35,261 bases of DNA from Sperchopsis tessellata (taxonomy: Eukaryota > Arthropoda > Insecta > Coleoptera > Hydrophilidae): assembly GCA_033557685.1 (NCBI GenBank), contig JAWQRN010000170.1:1-35261 (forward strand), in the 5' to 3' direction. Positions 20,116 to 32,000 of this stretch are shown one piece after another. Numbering within the stretch: position 1 is the stretch's first letter; every line of letters begins with the position of its first letter. Position numbers and translations under genes: made by a program. The notes beneath the pieces are model-generated. The model was not told where the DNA came from. It ran no database searches and worked only from the letters and a program-made list of their open reading frames with translations.

Positions 20116-20735
20116 TAAATGATTGAGAGAAGTTATAAAGAATAAGGGATTTGCAACTCATTAATAGTTGTGATTAAAAAAGTTCTCATTTTTATGAGAA
20201 TAAATATTTTGTTAGAAAGTTTGATATTTTTGCTATTTAGTAATAAATAATTTTTTTCTATTAAATTTGGATACAGTAGTACCAAGTATTTACTGTTAGA
20301 TCAGTTTGTTGCTACTACATAGTGACATTCTTCTAATTTTGTCCAATAACATATATAAAAGTAAAAATATGTTAGACGTCGCTATCTTTGAGGAATTCAT
20401 TTAAGCTATAATATCCTGCAGATGCAGCTTTACTCATCAAATAATTCCTTCGGCAGTATTTTGCTTCCACTGAGTTGAAATTTTATTACATATTTTTTTT
20501 TTATTGTATTCCCACGCTATCGTGAACTCTAGCATGGCCTGAATGCGGCGGTAAAATAATGTTTTGCAAGTAACCTCTTCTGTTTTAATTATGTGCCAGT
20601 TCATACTGAGGGAAAAGCAGCCTATAGTTTTCTGTGACAAACTTAATATTTTGGAGATGAAGATGCGAGAGTCCACAAAAACAATTAATTTGCACACAAA
20701 CTTGCTTGAATATTAATATCTTTGGGCACTATAAA
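20116..20735. other. Spacer, no gene recognised
   Basis: The minus-strand open frame 20437-20697 (86 codons) has no motif I recognise. A TTCTCAT/ATGAGAA hairpin lies near 20180-20197. No splice-framed exon was seen. Confidence 0.4.
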
Positions 20736-20739
20736 AAGT

Positions 20740-21110
20740 ACTTATGAGAATGTGGCTTTTCTTGTAATATGAGTAACATGTGTCTTCCAATTTGACCGAG
20801 AATGTTTTTATTCGCAAAAAAGGGCCCAAAATTCAAAAGGTGAGTACATCATTATTATAATTGACAGTTAAAATTTCTTGATTTTTTCTTTTTGGTATTT
20901 ATTTTCAAGCTGTTCAAACTAAACCAGTAGCGAAGGCTACTTAAACTTGAAATTATGGAACTTTCAAGAGCCACCTGTGATTTTTCCCTCAACTACTGAG
21001 GTACTATCTGAAAAGTATGTGAGTTGGTTAGTAATTTATTGACATATAGCAAGAATAACAATGATCCAAGAATGGAGCCTAAGTACATTCCCTAATTATC
21101 TCCCAAGATG
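20740..21110 (-). pseudogene. CR1/jockey-type LINE reverse transcriptase fragment
   Basis: Read leftward: GMYLGSILGSLLFLLYVNKL (about 21025-21095), which is a decayed form of GVPQGSILGPLLFLLYINDL. RYWFSLNSLKIN follows (about 20895-20935), and then SNWKTHVTHITRKATFS (about 20745-20800), the region after the catalytic core. Pieces lie in different frames with stops. The YADD motif itself is not recognisable. Confidence 0.6.
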
Positions 21111-21189
21111 TTATTAATATTCTTCACTATGTAGACTTCCACGGCCTCAGTAAATATCTTCAGGTTTTATGATTTCAGATAACCATGTG

Positions 21190-21330
21190 TTGGATTTCTT
21201 ATTGCCGTCGTTTCGTCCACCGTTGCAGGGTACATTATCAAGATAGGTAGCTCTTAAAAGTGCTAATTGTACATTGCTCTGAAAGTGCTTGGGTATCTGA
21301 AAAACCTGAAGATATTCTTCACTGTTATTC
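21190..21330 (-). repeat. Penelope-like element terminal fragment
   Basis: GCCGTCGTTTCG at 21204-21215 and GTTGCAGGGTACATT at 21222-21236 align in order with GCCGATGTTTCG and GTTGCAAGGGACATT at 27617-27649. In the latter copy this block lies just 3' of a Penelope GIY-YIG endonuclease on the same strand (26 of 33 positions match). No coding part is recognisable here. Confidence 0.45.
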
Positions 21331-21489
21331 TCTGCTGTCTGTCTATTAAAACTAATTATAATAAAGTATCTTTATTCATGAGATATACATCAAATATATG
21401 TGTGAATAGTGTCAAAATACAAGATATTTTTCAATAGTAAATCTACAAAAGTTATGGGAAACAATGCAAAAAATTCGAAGCGTAATAAA

Positions 21490-22735
21490 ACAAAATACAA
21501 TTTTACACTAGAAAGTAATAGAAAACAGTTTATATCTAGAGATTAGCTTAAGTTGATCAGGTAACATATTATGAAACGAAACGCATTTATAATAGCAACA
21601 ATTCCTATGTGTTAATTGGAGCCTATGAGTAGGATAGAATAATTATCTTTTTCGGGTGTTGTAAACATGTTCCCACTTGTACGCACGAAACCTGTCATCA
21701 TTTCTATGCATAAAGAGCAGGGACAGTTAAAATTGAATTATTTCCAAAATATCCACGGCAGGAATTTCTTCTTTCAATATCAAAAACGACTTGCATTATT
21801 TGTTTCTGGAGTACAAAAATTCTTTGTAGTTCAGACGAAGCCCCCCAAAATATCATGCCAAATTTCAAGTGTAAGTACATGTTTGCATAGAAAACAGTTT
21901 TGAGCACCATTCGGTCAACATACTTTTTTAAAATTCTTATAGGAAATATATTTTTTCTTGTGGTAGTACACAATGAATCAACATGCATTTACCAATTCAA
22001 TTTTAATTTCAGATAGTCTATCGTCAGTCATATTCCTGCTATGAAACAGTACACAATTTGTTTTCGACGAGTTCATAAGGAGTCTATTCTATAGGATCCA
22101 TTCTCTCAGTCTGATGTAGTAGTTTCTGCTTCATGTATAATATCCACAAATGATGAGCCTTTTATAACCAAATTAGTGTCATCTGCATAGTTAACTATGT
22201 AATGTAAAAACATCATTTATAAATATTAAAAAGACAAGTGGACCCAAGACACTGCCCTGTGGTACACCTGCAGTTACTACTCGTGGTGAAGATTCAAAAG
22301 AAATGCCGAATCATCTAATTGACACCCTTTGAGTTCGGTCAGAGAGATATGAAGTTAACAGCCTCAGAAATACGCCCCTCATTGCATACCTGCAGCACTC
22401 TTCAAGAAAAATATTGTCAATTGGATAAAGGCAAAGATGGCAGTATCAATACCCTTTCAGCCTTAAGGAACCCGTGCTGATTCTTGTGCAGGATACCATG
22501 TAGTTGCAAGAAACAGAACTCGTTTGGATATTATGATTTCAAATATTATTGAAAAAGTTGATAAAAGACATAGGTCTATCGACTATCGTCAAAACAAGCA
22601 GAATCGCCCTTTTTGTAGATGGGTACAACAAGAGCAGCCTTAAGCAGCTTAGGAAAATCACCCTCCTTAAGAGACTGGTTTAATAGTGTTGTCAGTGATT
22701 TAACTATATTTTGACATCTTTTTATGATAAAAGGC
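21490..22735 (-). pseudogene. CR1/jockey-type LINE reverse transcriptase pseudogene
   Basis: Read leftward: LTTLLNQSLKEGDFPKLLK and AALVVPIYKKGD (about 22610-22705), then a degraded NQHGF block near 22470. LTSYLSDRTQRVSI follows (about 22315-22355), then VTAGVPQGSVLGPLVFLIFI (about 22220-22280) and YADDTNLVIKGSS (about 22155-22195). After the core come FGMIFWGASSELQRIFVLQK (about 21780-21860), SCRGYFGNNSILTVPALY and HVYNTRKR (about 21650-21675), ending near 21490. Motif order matches a 5'-truncated LINE ORF2 from the reverse transcriptase to its C-terminus, with several stops and frameshifts. Confidence 0.8.
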
Positions 22736-22900
22736 TACGAGGAACTATTAATAAATAAAAGAAAGGAACACAATTTTCAATTAATAGAAAATGCCTGAAC
22801 AAAGTGGTAGGCAATGTGCGATGTAATTAATCGTAAAATGGACAAAGCGTAGAAGAAGATTGGTAATGATGCTACATCTAACATTCGTGACGATGACTAA
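22736..22900. other. Junction between oppositely oriented LINE fragments
   Basis: The minus-strand LINE ends at its truncated 5' side near 22735 and the plus-strand LINE becomes recognisable after about 22900. No gene was seen between them. Confidence 0.4.
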
Positions 22901-23905
22901 TGGATATTTCTCTATCATTGGTAGACAAATTATACAGAGTCTTGTTCCCAATATGTGACCTAATTTTTCCGATTATTTACCTCAGAATAACGCAGGCCAT
23001 GGTAGGTATCCCAGTCTGAACCTACTGTGGATGTATTTGGTTTTAGTGTAGAATTAATTAAATGTAATATTAATTATTTGGCTGCTCCATTGACAGCTAT
23101 TATAGCTTCCCCATAAATTAAAACTAGCCAGGGTATTCTTTCCATAAATCTGGTAGCATAAATAATTTTAGGCTTATCTCAATTTTGCCAGCGTTATCTA
23201 AGATAATGGAAAAAGTACTGGCTATACAATTGGTACACCACCTGGACTCAAACAGTGTATTAACAACAAGTCAATTTGGATTTCGAGAAGGTCACTCAGC
23301 AGCGCTCTCCATCAGATAGCTGGTATCATACTCAATGTCATGGAGATGGGTGATGTATAGGCTACTGTGTTTGTGGACCTCAGCAAGATGTTTGTTTGTG
23401 TGATGCATGGTATACTGCTAAAAAACCTTATGGTGTAAGAGGGGTAGTTCTTGGTTTATTCCAAAGCTATTTAGAACATAGTTTCCAGGTTGTGTCCCAC
23501 ACGGACATCAGTCAGTGCGCCAATATTGATAGGGGTAGATCCCAGGGTAGTATTCTTAGACCCATATTGTTTTTGGTTTATAAAAATGATATCCCCCCAG
23601 AGCTTCACTGCAGAAAGTGTATTGTTTGCGGATTGTACTACCTATTTTAAGAGTGGATATTTTGTTGATTCTTGTCGTAGTATGCTTGATGACTGCCTTG
23701 ATGTTGCCAGTTGTTGATTTTTGTCAAATGAACTTAAATGATGTTATGACTACCCATATTGAATAATAATGTTAATAGTGTCATTATAACTTGAGCATTA
23801 AATTCTTAGGTATCGTATTGGATTCCAGGTTATCATGGACTGAGCAAGTGGAATATCTTGAAAGCAGGTTGAAAAATATGATGGAAAGGTTACTTATTAT
23901 GGAAA
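22900..23905 (+). pseudogene. LINE reverse transcriptase pseudogene (plus strand)
   Basis: ILPALSKIMEKVLAIQLVHH and LDSNSVLTTSQFGFREGHSA lie at about 23187-23305. YGVRGVVLGLFQSYLEHSFQ and VVSHTDISQCANIDRG (about 23429-23540) follow, then SQGSILRPILFLVYKNDIPP (about 23541-23600). FADCTTYF near 23626 is the catalytic box, in which the second Asp of ADD is Cys. IKFLGIVLDSRLSWTEQVEY (about 23797-23856) closes the recognisable part. Frameshifts separate the blocks and the copy is 5'- and 3'-incomplete. It is a different copy, and probably a different subfamily, from the minus-strand LINE next to it. Confidence 0.75.
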
Positions 23906-24480
23906 ATCTATATAAGGTAAATGAAAATATTTTAAACTTTCCTTGCAACTATTATTTTGTGTTTTATTGTGTTCTGATGGACATCGTAAGTAATTTTGTC
24001 AAAATAATCAGGTTAATCTCCCTAACATCACTTAAATACAAGGTATTGTTTCAAAATCTAAATTTAACACTCTAGAAACTCAAAATCTGAAAGGAGGTAC
24101 AGCCCAAAAAATGGTTTGAAATCTCTATGAAAATGCTTATGTGGGAATGACCCGGTAGTCAATTAATGTTTATCATCTTTATCTAATATCATTCTGTTTT
24201 ATATTTGGCAGTATAAGCGAAATATTATTGTTTTTTCTTCCACTCTTAGGTGCTCATGCCCAAATCAAATTGCCTGGCTATGAAACTGGAATAAAACTGC
24301 AGAGAAAAGTATTCAAAGACGTTGAAATAAATGCGTGCAATGTTAAAATCTTAAATTTATTGCTGTCATCCTCATTGGCCTCATTTGTAATGAAAGTGTA
24401 CGCATCTGCCACTGCACCAATATAAAGGTCTAATACTATAAATTTCTGGTCATTCGCACACTTTATATCCTCTACTGTTG
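23906..24480. other. Spacer, no gene recognised
   Basis: The open frames at 24228-24425 (plus) and 24278-24484 (minus) overlap each other and show no family motif. Confidence 0.4.
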
Positions 24481-24940
24481 ACAATCACAGCCAGATTGAT
24501 ATCATTTATACAGATTTTGCTAAAGCTTATGATCAGATTGATCAAATTATTATCCATATGTTTAACAATTTTGCTTTCTCCAAACCCTTAAGGGACTACT
24601 TTTCGTCATATTTATTTCACTGTCCCCTCTCCATCCAATCATTCAATTACTCTGCGGATGTTTTTATTACCTCTGGTGTTCCTCAACTTTCAAACTTGGG
24701 ACAACTTCTGTTAATGTTGTTAATTGTTTATATCAATCACAGACACTTTGTAAAGTAATAAACTGCTTTTCGCAGATGATCTTAAGATGTGTTTAAATAT
24801 CAGACAATCATGATTATATTTCCCTACAAGCTGACGTGAACAGACTTGCCAGCTGATGTAATTCAAACCACTTGCATCTGAATATTGATAAATTGCAAAG
24901 CCATGACTTATACTCAAGTCAAACCAATAATATTTTTTTA
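24480..24940 (+). pseudogene. LINE reverse transcriptase fragment (plus strand)
   Basis: IDIIYTDFAKAYDQIDQIII (about 24500-24560) matches motif A (TDFSKAFD in relatives). FITSGVPQLSNLGQLLLMLL (about 24663-24722) matches motif B with insertions, and KLLFADDLKMCL (about 24763-24798) keeps the FADD box. A decayed LASWCNSNHLHLNI-type string follows to about 24900. Stops are present. It looks like a jockey-type copy distinct from the preceding one. Confidence 0.7.
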
Positions 24941-25079
24941 CTATTTTTCTCTTCCTTTCTCAACTGTTGTGTTAGTATCACTCGTCTAGGCCTCAGATAA
25001 TGAAATTTAAATAAAACCTTTTCTGTCGTGATCAGATAGTAGCAGGCACACCCAAATCCGTCTACGAGCACTATGGTGC

Positions 25080-25250
25080 CCACAGGCATAGGGATGTCTA
25101 TGGTATTTTATCTGGAGTCTCGCAGGGTAGTCTCCTTGAATCTGTATCTCTTACTTTTATAAATGCTCTAACTCATGCTAGAGACCAGAATATTTACCAT
25201 TTCATAACATCTGATTCTCACTTCAAGGTTTTGTAGGGATATCTTGACTA
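25080..25250 (+). pseudogene. Short LINE reverse transcriptase fragment
   Basis: VYGILSGVSQGSLLESVSLT then FINALT (about 25096-25170) is a decayed SGVPQGSLLGP motif B. It is too short to assign to a clade. It may be the end of the preceding fragment family, duplicated. Confidence 0.5.
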
Positions 25251-25510
25251 GAGTTTCTTTTTGATGTAATTAATCTCCAGTTTATTGTTAACATATGTTT
25301 GTACATAAAATATACCAAGTATTTCAGGTGGTAGTATAATGAAAATGAGATGGATTCAAAGATAGTGTAGTCTTAATCAAGTTGAGATGGGTTGTAAGGA
25401 GGCTAATAGGGTGTTGAGCTTCGTAATTCATGCGTTTTAAAGTGCTGATGTAAATAAATCAAGATTAACGGTAGTCTAACAATATCACACCCTGAGACAA
25501 TAAATTACAC
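25251..25510. other. Spacer between LINE fragment and SHMT 3' end
   Basis: No gene or recognisable repeat was seen. Confidence 0.4.
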
Positions 25511-25532
25511 AACTTTCAAAAATAAATGCATT

Positions 25533-25538
25533 TTTATT
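25533..25538 (-). terminator. Polyadenylation signal of SHMT (AATAAA on minus)
   Basis: It is the first AATAAA downstream of the SHMT stop codon, 262 bases after it, giving a 3' UTR of about 280 bases. Cleavage would fall near 25510-25520. Confidence 0.6.
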
Positions 25539-25799
25539 AATTTGTATAAAATTTCTTTATAAAAACAGTTCATAAACATATACATATACTATATAGAAAT
25601 GTGCATTTATAACACACAAAAATGCATTAAATTTAAATTAATATGGCAATGATTAAACGATATAATTTGTATTAACCAAACGAACTTTACACCCTAAAAT
25701 ACGAGATTTTTAAATTCGAAAATTATCATGATGTAGTAACAATAAGATCTTATAACTGCAATATATAAATAAGTAGGAAAAAGTTAAATCAACGAATTA

Positions 25800-26038
25800 T
25801 TAATAGTTTTCAAATCCTGGCATTGGGAACTCTTCTGCATATTTCTGAACATCATTTCTTAAAGAAGCTACCTTCGTTTTAACTTCTGGATCTTCCTCTA
25901 GAAGACGTTTCCAATCTACAAGTTTTGGTCCAGACTTTACACTGATCTCCTTCGCTAGTTTCAAGGCTTTGTCAATGTAGTCAACCACTTGAGCCATATC
26001 TTTTTCTAGAAGACCTCTTGTGGTTAAAGCAGGGGTTC
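25800..26038 (-). CDS. Shmt: SHMT exon 6 (residues 422-500, stop)
   Basis: The acceptor is TTATTTAG. Encoded sequence begins GTPALTTRGLLEKDMAQVV and ends EEFPMPGFENY with TAA at 25802-25800. Confidence 0.95.
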
Positions 26039-29000
26039 CTAAATAAAATAAACAATATAAGAAATTGTTACAATTTAAGACAACATTTAAAAACATAAAA
26101 AAATATATCCATACCATTAAACTTTCACTCTCACTATATATTTGCAATATTAAAAATATAATACCATTATAATTTGTGGTTTATAACTCTTAGCGGTGGA
26201 AAGTACGTACTATAAAAAAAACCTGAATATTATAATTATAAGAAATAATAGTCTTGGTCCAAAAATATATTTTATTAAACAAAGTTATCGGATTTTACTC
26301 CATCATCAGGTATTAAATTTAGATTTTCACGTGTGACACAAACCAATATTTGTTTGTCACACGTCCAAATCTAAATTTAATAATTCATGATGGAGTAAAT
26401 TCAACCATATATTTTTGAATCAAGGTTATTTTTTATTATAATTTTAATATGATTCAATACAACAATCTTCCAATTAATTGAATATTAAATAATATATTTT
26501 TGTACCTAATCTAATTCCTGAAGGATTTAAAGCACTCTTATCACCAGGAACCGTGTTCTTATTACAGGCAATAGAAACTTCTTCAAGAATCTTTTCTCCT
26601 TTAGCACCAGAAACACCAGCAGATCTTAGATCAACAAGCACCAAATGAACATCAGTTCCACCAGTCACAACTTTGTATCCTTTTTCTTGCAAACCATTAC
26701 TGAGAGCTTTAGCATTGGCAACCACTTGTTTTTGGTATTCTACAAACTCAGGAGTCGTAGCTTGTTTCATGGCTGTGGCGATAGCTGCAATAGCATTATT
26801 GTGTGGTCCTCCTTGAAGTCCTGGGAATACTGCTTGGTTAATTTTATTCTCGAGGTCATATAAGATCTTTTCTCCTTTTGCATTTGTGGATCTAACACCT
26901 TTTTTGAAAAATATAACTGCTGCTCGTGGACCTCTCAAACTTTTGTGTGTGGTTGTTGTTACGATGTCACTGTATTCAAATGGGCTGGGCGTTACACCTA
27001 AAACAAAAATTAGATGTATTAAAATATATAAAATGTAAATAAATGCAAAATACTTAAGTTTAAAGCAAAAATGGATTTCAAGAAATTAAACAAAATTATA
27101 TGATACTATGTTCATTTCTGTCATCATATGTTTATTTATTTTTATATAACTTGACATTTTATTAAAATGTGTGACATACTATATTTACAGCATTACTACT
27201 AGCCAAAAATTTACAGCACTAAGAAAGGGTAGAGATATTTCGATCACACCTCATATACAAGTTAGTAAGTACAAGAATTAAAATAATTAAAATTTATATT
27301 AATTAAAGTGTATTTTGAAAAAAGTTTACAATGTGCAGGAACATACCTTTTATACATTCTCTCATACGTATAAACCTAGTGTCAGCTCCAACATTACAGA
27401 AAAATTCTAGAGAGTGGTCAACTTTTAGCCAATCATATCCAACACATGTTTAATCTACGATGCCACGACAGGAGGGGTATTTGCTTTTCATCTAGATATC
27501 TCTTGAGCTTCATGTGGCCATACATTATCCTGTTGGAAAATTACACTGGAGCATTATTGAACGTAGGGCACAAAAACAGGTTGCAACTTGGATTTAGCAA
27601 ACAGCAATTTCCGGGTGCCGATGTTTCGAACACTGTTGCAAGGGACATTTAAAGGCGAGTGACGTTACTTCAACAAATTAAGTCAATGCACTGATCAAAA
27701 CTTGGCCAGATCAGGCTTATATAGGCAAAGACTGAAGTGGGGGATGTGCACTAGGGCGGAGCCGTTCCATTCGGAAGGTTGTTATCGAGTGAAGGAGGAG
27801 TGAAAGGAGCGAGGGTGATCCTCCAAGCGATGGGAAGTTGGAAACCATCGTCTCTATTAATATTGTTGGGATGATTATAAACCATGACTTCTCTGAATTT
27901 TCTGGGAAAATAAGAAGGTTGAAGTCAAGACCTTAGTATCTTGGAACATAATGGTATGACCTGTTTCATGATGATGTTAATATGACAAAGATGAGTACAG
28001 CGATCGTGCTCCTTTAAACGAGTAGCAATCGTATGCTTAGTTTCTCCGATATAGACCTTAACACAGGAACAAGGAACCTGCTTTGCTACAGGATGACATC
28101 TTTTCAAGAAGGGAGAAGTGTTTATTGGTTATAAGCAAAAACGCTGTTAACAAAGGAAACATAAAATATATATAGTATAAAATTTCATAAAATTCAAGAA
28201 ACATCAATCACTATTATTTCTCTTATCATAAAGATTCGAGGCCAATAACTGAACAAACACACAATACAACAAACATATTGTGTTTCCTAATGCCTCACGT
28301 CCATACACAAACTCCAAAATCCAACCACCACTCATACACTCACAATGCCCAATCAGTCAACTTACAAAACTTGATCGATGCAAAATACCAACAACAAATA
28401 AAAAATGGTAGCACAATGCAAAGCAAAACACAAGACGGTCACTACATAAGTGAGGCGCCAACCACAGACCTCAATCAATAAAAGCTTGACCCAAAAAAGT
28501 GTCAAACTCCATCAATGAATAATCTGATAATAATAAAACTTTTATTGCTTTCTTAAGCGAATACTTTGTACAAAGTTCCAAAACATTTCTTGGTAATTTA
28601 ACTCACCTGTAAAATGTACTATTTACGTACTTTGTGTAGAATGAAGTATTGGGTCTCAGATACCGTCTATTTCTTGTATTGTGCTCATGTATATGAAGAT
28701 TTCGTTCAAAGTTATTCTGGTTTTTATAGCTATATATTAACATTAAATAGACATACAAGGACGGAACCGTTAAAATTGTATTGTCCCGAAAGGCATACCT
28801 ACAGGTTTCGTTACCACTCAGTTGTACATCAAACGGATAATCCTTTTCTGGTTTTTAAACAAAATATCAGAATTTGTTCTACCGCCCCAGAACTGAATAC
28901 TATACATAAGTAAGGATTCTATGTATGCAAAATACACCATTCTCAATGTTTGAGCGCTAACAATATCCGTTATAATTCTCATGGTATATATGGCAGAATT

Positions 29001-32000
29001 TAAACTTCTATTTAAAGTGTCTACATGATCGTTAAAGTTAAGATTTACATCCAGCAAAAGACCCTAGAAACTGCTACTGAACACCTGACCTATAATCTGG
29101 CCGTGAATATTCATCCTCAAATCTAAATGAATTTGTTGGTGATAATTTTTAACAACATAAAATTTGTCTTTTCAAGGTTAAACTTTAGCCTATTATAATT
29201 AAACCAACTATCCAAACAACCAATAACAAGGCGGGCTTTAGGACACAATTCTTCAATGGATTTCGCAGAGAATAAACCCGTGGTATCGTCTGCATACATT
29301 GTTATTTGAGTATCCGTACAGTTCGGGAGATAATTTACAAAAATGTTAAATAACAATGGTCCAAATACCGAGCCCTGAGGAACCCCAATCTCCACTACAA
29401 CATTTCGAGATCGACAGTGACCCACTGTGAAGTACTGCCGCCTACCATTCAAATATGAACGGAACCATTCCAATGCTTGTCATCGTACGATGTACTTTTC
29501 AAATTTATGTCAGTGAAACATGATTCACCATGTCAAATGCTTTAAAATTATATAATAGAATTGCCATGTATTGTCTTCAGCAGCTCATACATAGCCGACT
29601 CCGTTGATCTACCCGGGCGAAATCCATGCTGTGAATCAGAGATGGTTGACCAAATCATAACGCCTATAGTGCAATAAACGTACCTTTCAACTGCCAGGTA
29701 TAATTAAGAAACGCCCTCCAAATTTTAATAATGTTATTCTTGTACCTACTAACCTATATATAAGGTGTATCCTTCTTTTGGGAGTTGCAATTTTTTTTAA
29801 AGCAATGTTAAATATTGTGTGACTGTGTTTTATACTTGTTATGTCTACAGAACAAATGAATGTAAAATATTTCTAATAATATTGGAATTTAAAAAATATT
29901 TGAAGAAGCAGCCTTCCATTATGATGCATACCGGCATTTGAGTTCCGTATAAAAGTAAGTATACCATATTATTATTGCGTTTTAGCGGTGTCAGCAGTGT
30001 GAGTATACGATATGTCAAATAGTTATTAAATTAAAAATTTCAAACATACACATTACTATTGGCGATTAAAAGCAAAGTGGCTGACCTCTGGTGAGCAGAA
30101 TTGCAACCCTCAAATAGAGGATAGGTTTCATTTGTTAGATCTGATAAGCGTGCATTCCGCAATGGATGGGACGACAAAAAAGCAAACAATAATTCATGTG
30201 GAACTTAAAAACGAAGCAAAGAAGGGAAATACATATTGTTCGGTGCCGCAGTGTGACAGCAAAGGAGCTGATGGATTTTCTTTCCATTTATTTCCCAAGG
30301 ACAAAGCCAGACTAAAAGCATGGTTACATGTGTTGAAAATTGGGAAGAAAGTATCAAAAACAATGGTCGCGTGTGGAGAACATTTCAAACCTGATGATTT
30401 TTTCTATTTTGGTAAGAAATTATTCATTATCTGTACTGTATTTACACTAGACATATAATTAGTCAAGAAATCGATATATATTTGTAACCTGTAACATCTT
30501 TTGATTTGTATATAGGAAATCATTTATTGATATGCCTAGTACCTACCTAGATAATTTTGTACTGCATGCCTACACAAAATGTACAATTTACTAAAAGGAA
30601 GGCAAATACCTACTGCAGTTGCCTACCCAATGTAGTTTTCAATAGGTAGTATCATCGACATCATATTTAAGTCAGTATCTTTACAGGAAGTGAATGTAAG
30701 AGAATGCTAACTGCTAGAGAATAATTTAACATTTAACAACAGAATGAAAAGATTTGGATCTCGGCGTCTGTCCTTGTTATCACGCCACATTCGATCAGGT
30801 GATTTGCCTTGATAATTGCCGGTCCCTCAACAAATGGTGTCTTGAAATGATCCATAATATCAACGATATTAACCGCTGGCTCAAACATTATGGGAAATGA
30901 ATTAAATTTAAGCACTTGATCATAGTATAAACACGTATCACGCAATGTAAACAATGCAATATATCCTTCATCTGACGGCAATATTGGATTTGATGCTAAC
31001 GCCCCTAGGTTACTTTTAATCGCCAATTGTGTATATGTTGCTGTTCATATAATTAATTTCATGGTAAACAACAATCGGTAAGAAATTAAATTAGCACATA
31101 TATAAACAACCAGCTAAATAGATAACAACTGTATTTAATATGACAATTGTTATTGATAACAAAAAAGATAAAAATGTTATAAAAATAGTTACCAGCTGCA
31201 ACAAGCCCAGAAATATGTGCCATATCAGATAGCAAGTATGCACCAACATCATCGGCAATTTCTCTAAACCTCTTGTAATCTAAAGCTCTAGAATAACAAC
31301 TAATGCCAGCAATAATCATCTTAGGCTTGAATAATCTAGCAGTTTTAGCTAATTCATCGTAATCAATCAAGCCAGTTTCAGGATGAACCTAAAACAAAGA
31401 AATATTCATGATGCTATGACCTGTTAAATAGTAGGAACAGAAAGGGTGTTTAAAATTCAAAGGGACACATGGGGATTTTGAAAACTATAGGAGTTGCAAT
31501 GTGTCTTAAATTAAGGCATGTTTTGTTTAACACTTTAGTAGATTAAATAATCGCTTGTTTCTGGAACATTCATAAGTAAATTTAAAAATAAAAAACCTGA
31601 ATTTCATTAAGATAGCAAATAACCTTTACCTGTTGTTATCTTGATATATGTTTTGGTTATGTTAAAATTTCGTTAACAAAATCAAAATACAACTATGACG
31701 TCAAAACTAATATATTACCAAAAATCTTCATAATTACAAACTCTTGTATGCTATCTCATATAAATGTAAAACAGATCACGGGACAAAAATGTTTAATTTT
31801 AAAATAAAAGATGCAAAATTCATCACAATTTAAATTAAATAAGAGTATTTAGCTGAATGCACATTGATTACATTAAGAGTACTACTCTGTGAGCTTAAGA
31901 AACATATTTCAATGTTAATTGTAAAATATCACAGATTTTTTTTGGTATTTTTTATGTATATGTATATTGATTTAGAACTGATTTAACTTCAAATGTTCAA

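Larger units (their letters stand above)
30059..31027. repeat. Inverted repeat flanking the THAP/ORF region
   Basis: ATTGGCGATTAAAAG (from about 30058) recurs inverted at about 31014-31028. A weaker outer similarity (ACATACACA versus ACATATACACA) extends each copy. The pair encloses about 970 bp. It may be a terminal repeat of the element carrying the THAP exon, or two opposed copies of one sequence. Confidence 0.45.

Noticed and set aside
27345..27440. A possible extra minus-strand exon in SHMT intron 4 (VGYDWLKVDHSLEFFCNVGA with a GTATGT donor)
   Set aside because: In the neighbouring frame the same DNA reads HVLDMIG and follows an FQQDN-WPH box, so it is the C-terminal part of a Tc1-like transposase read out of frame. 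The SHMT exons join correctly without it.
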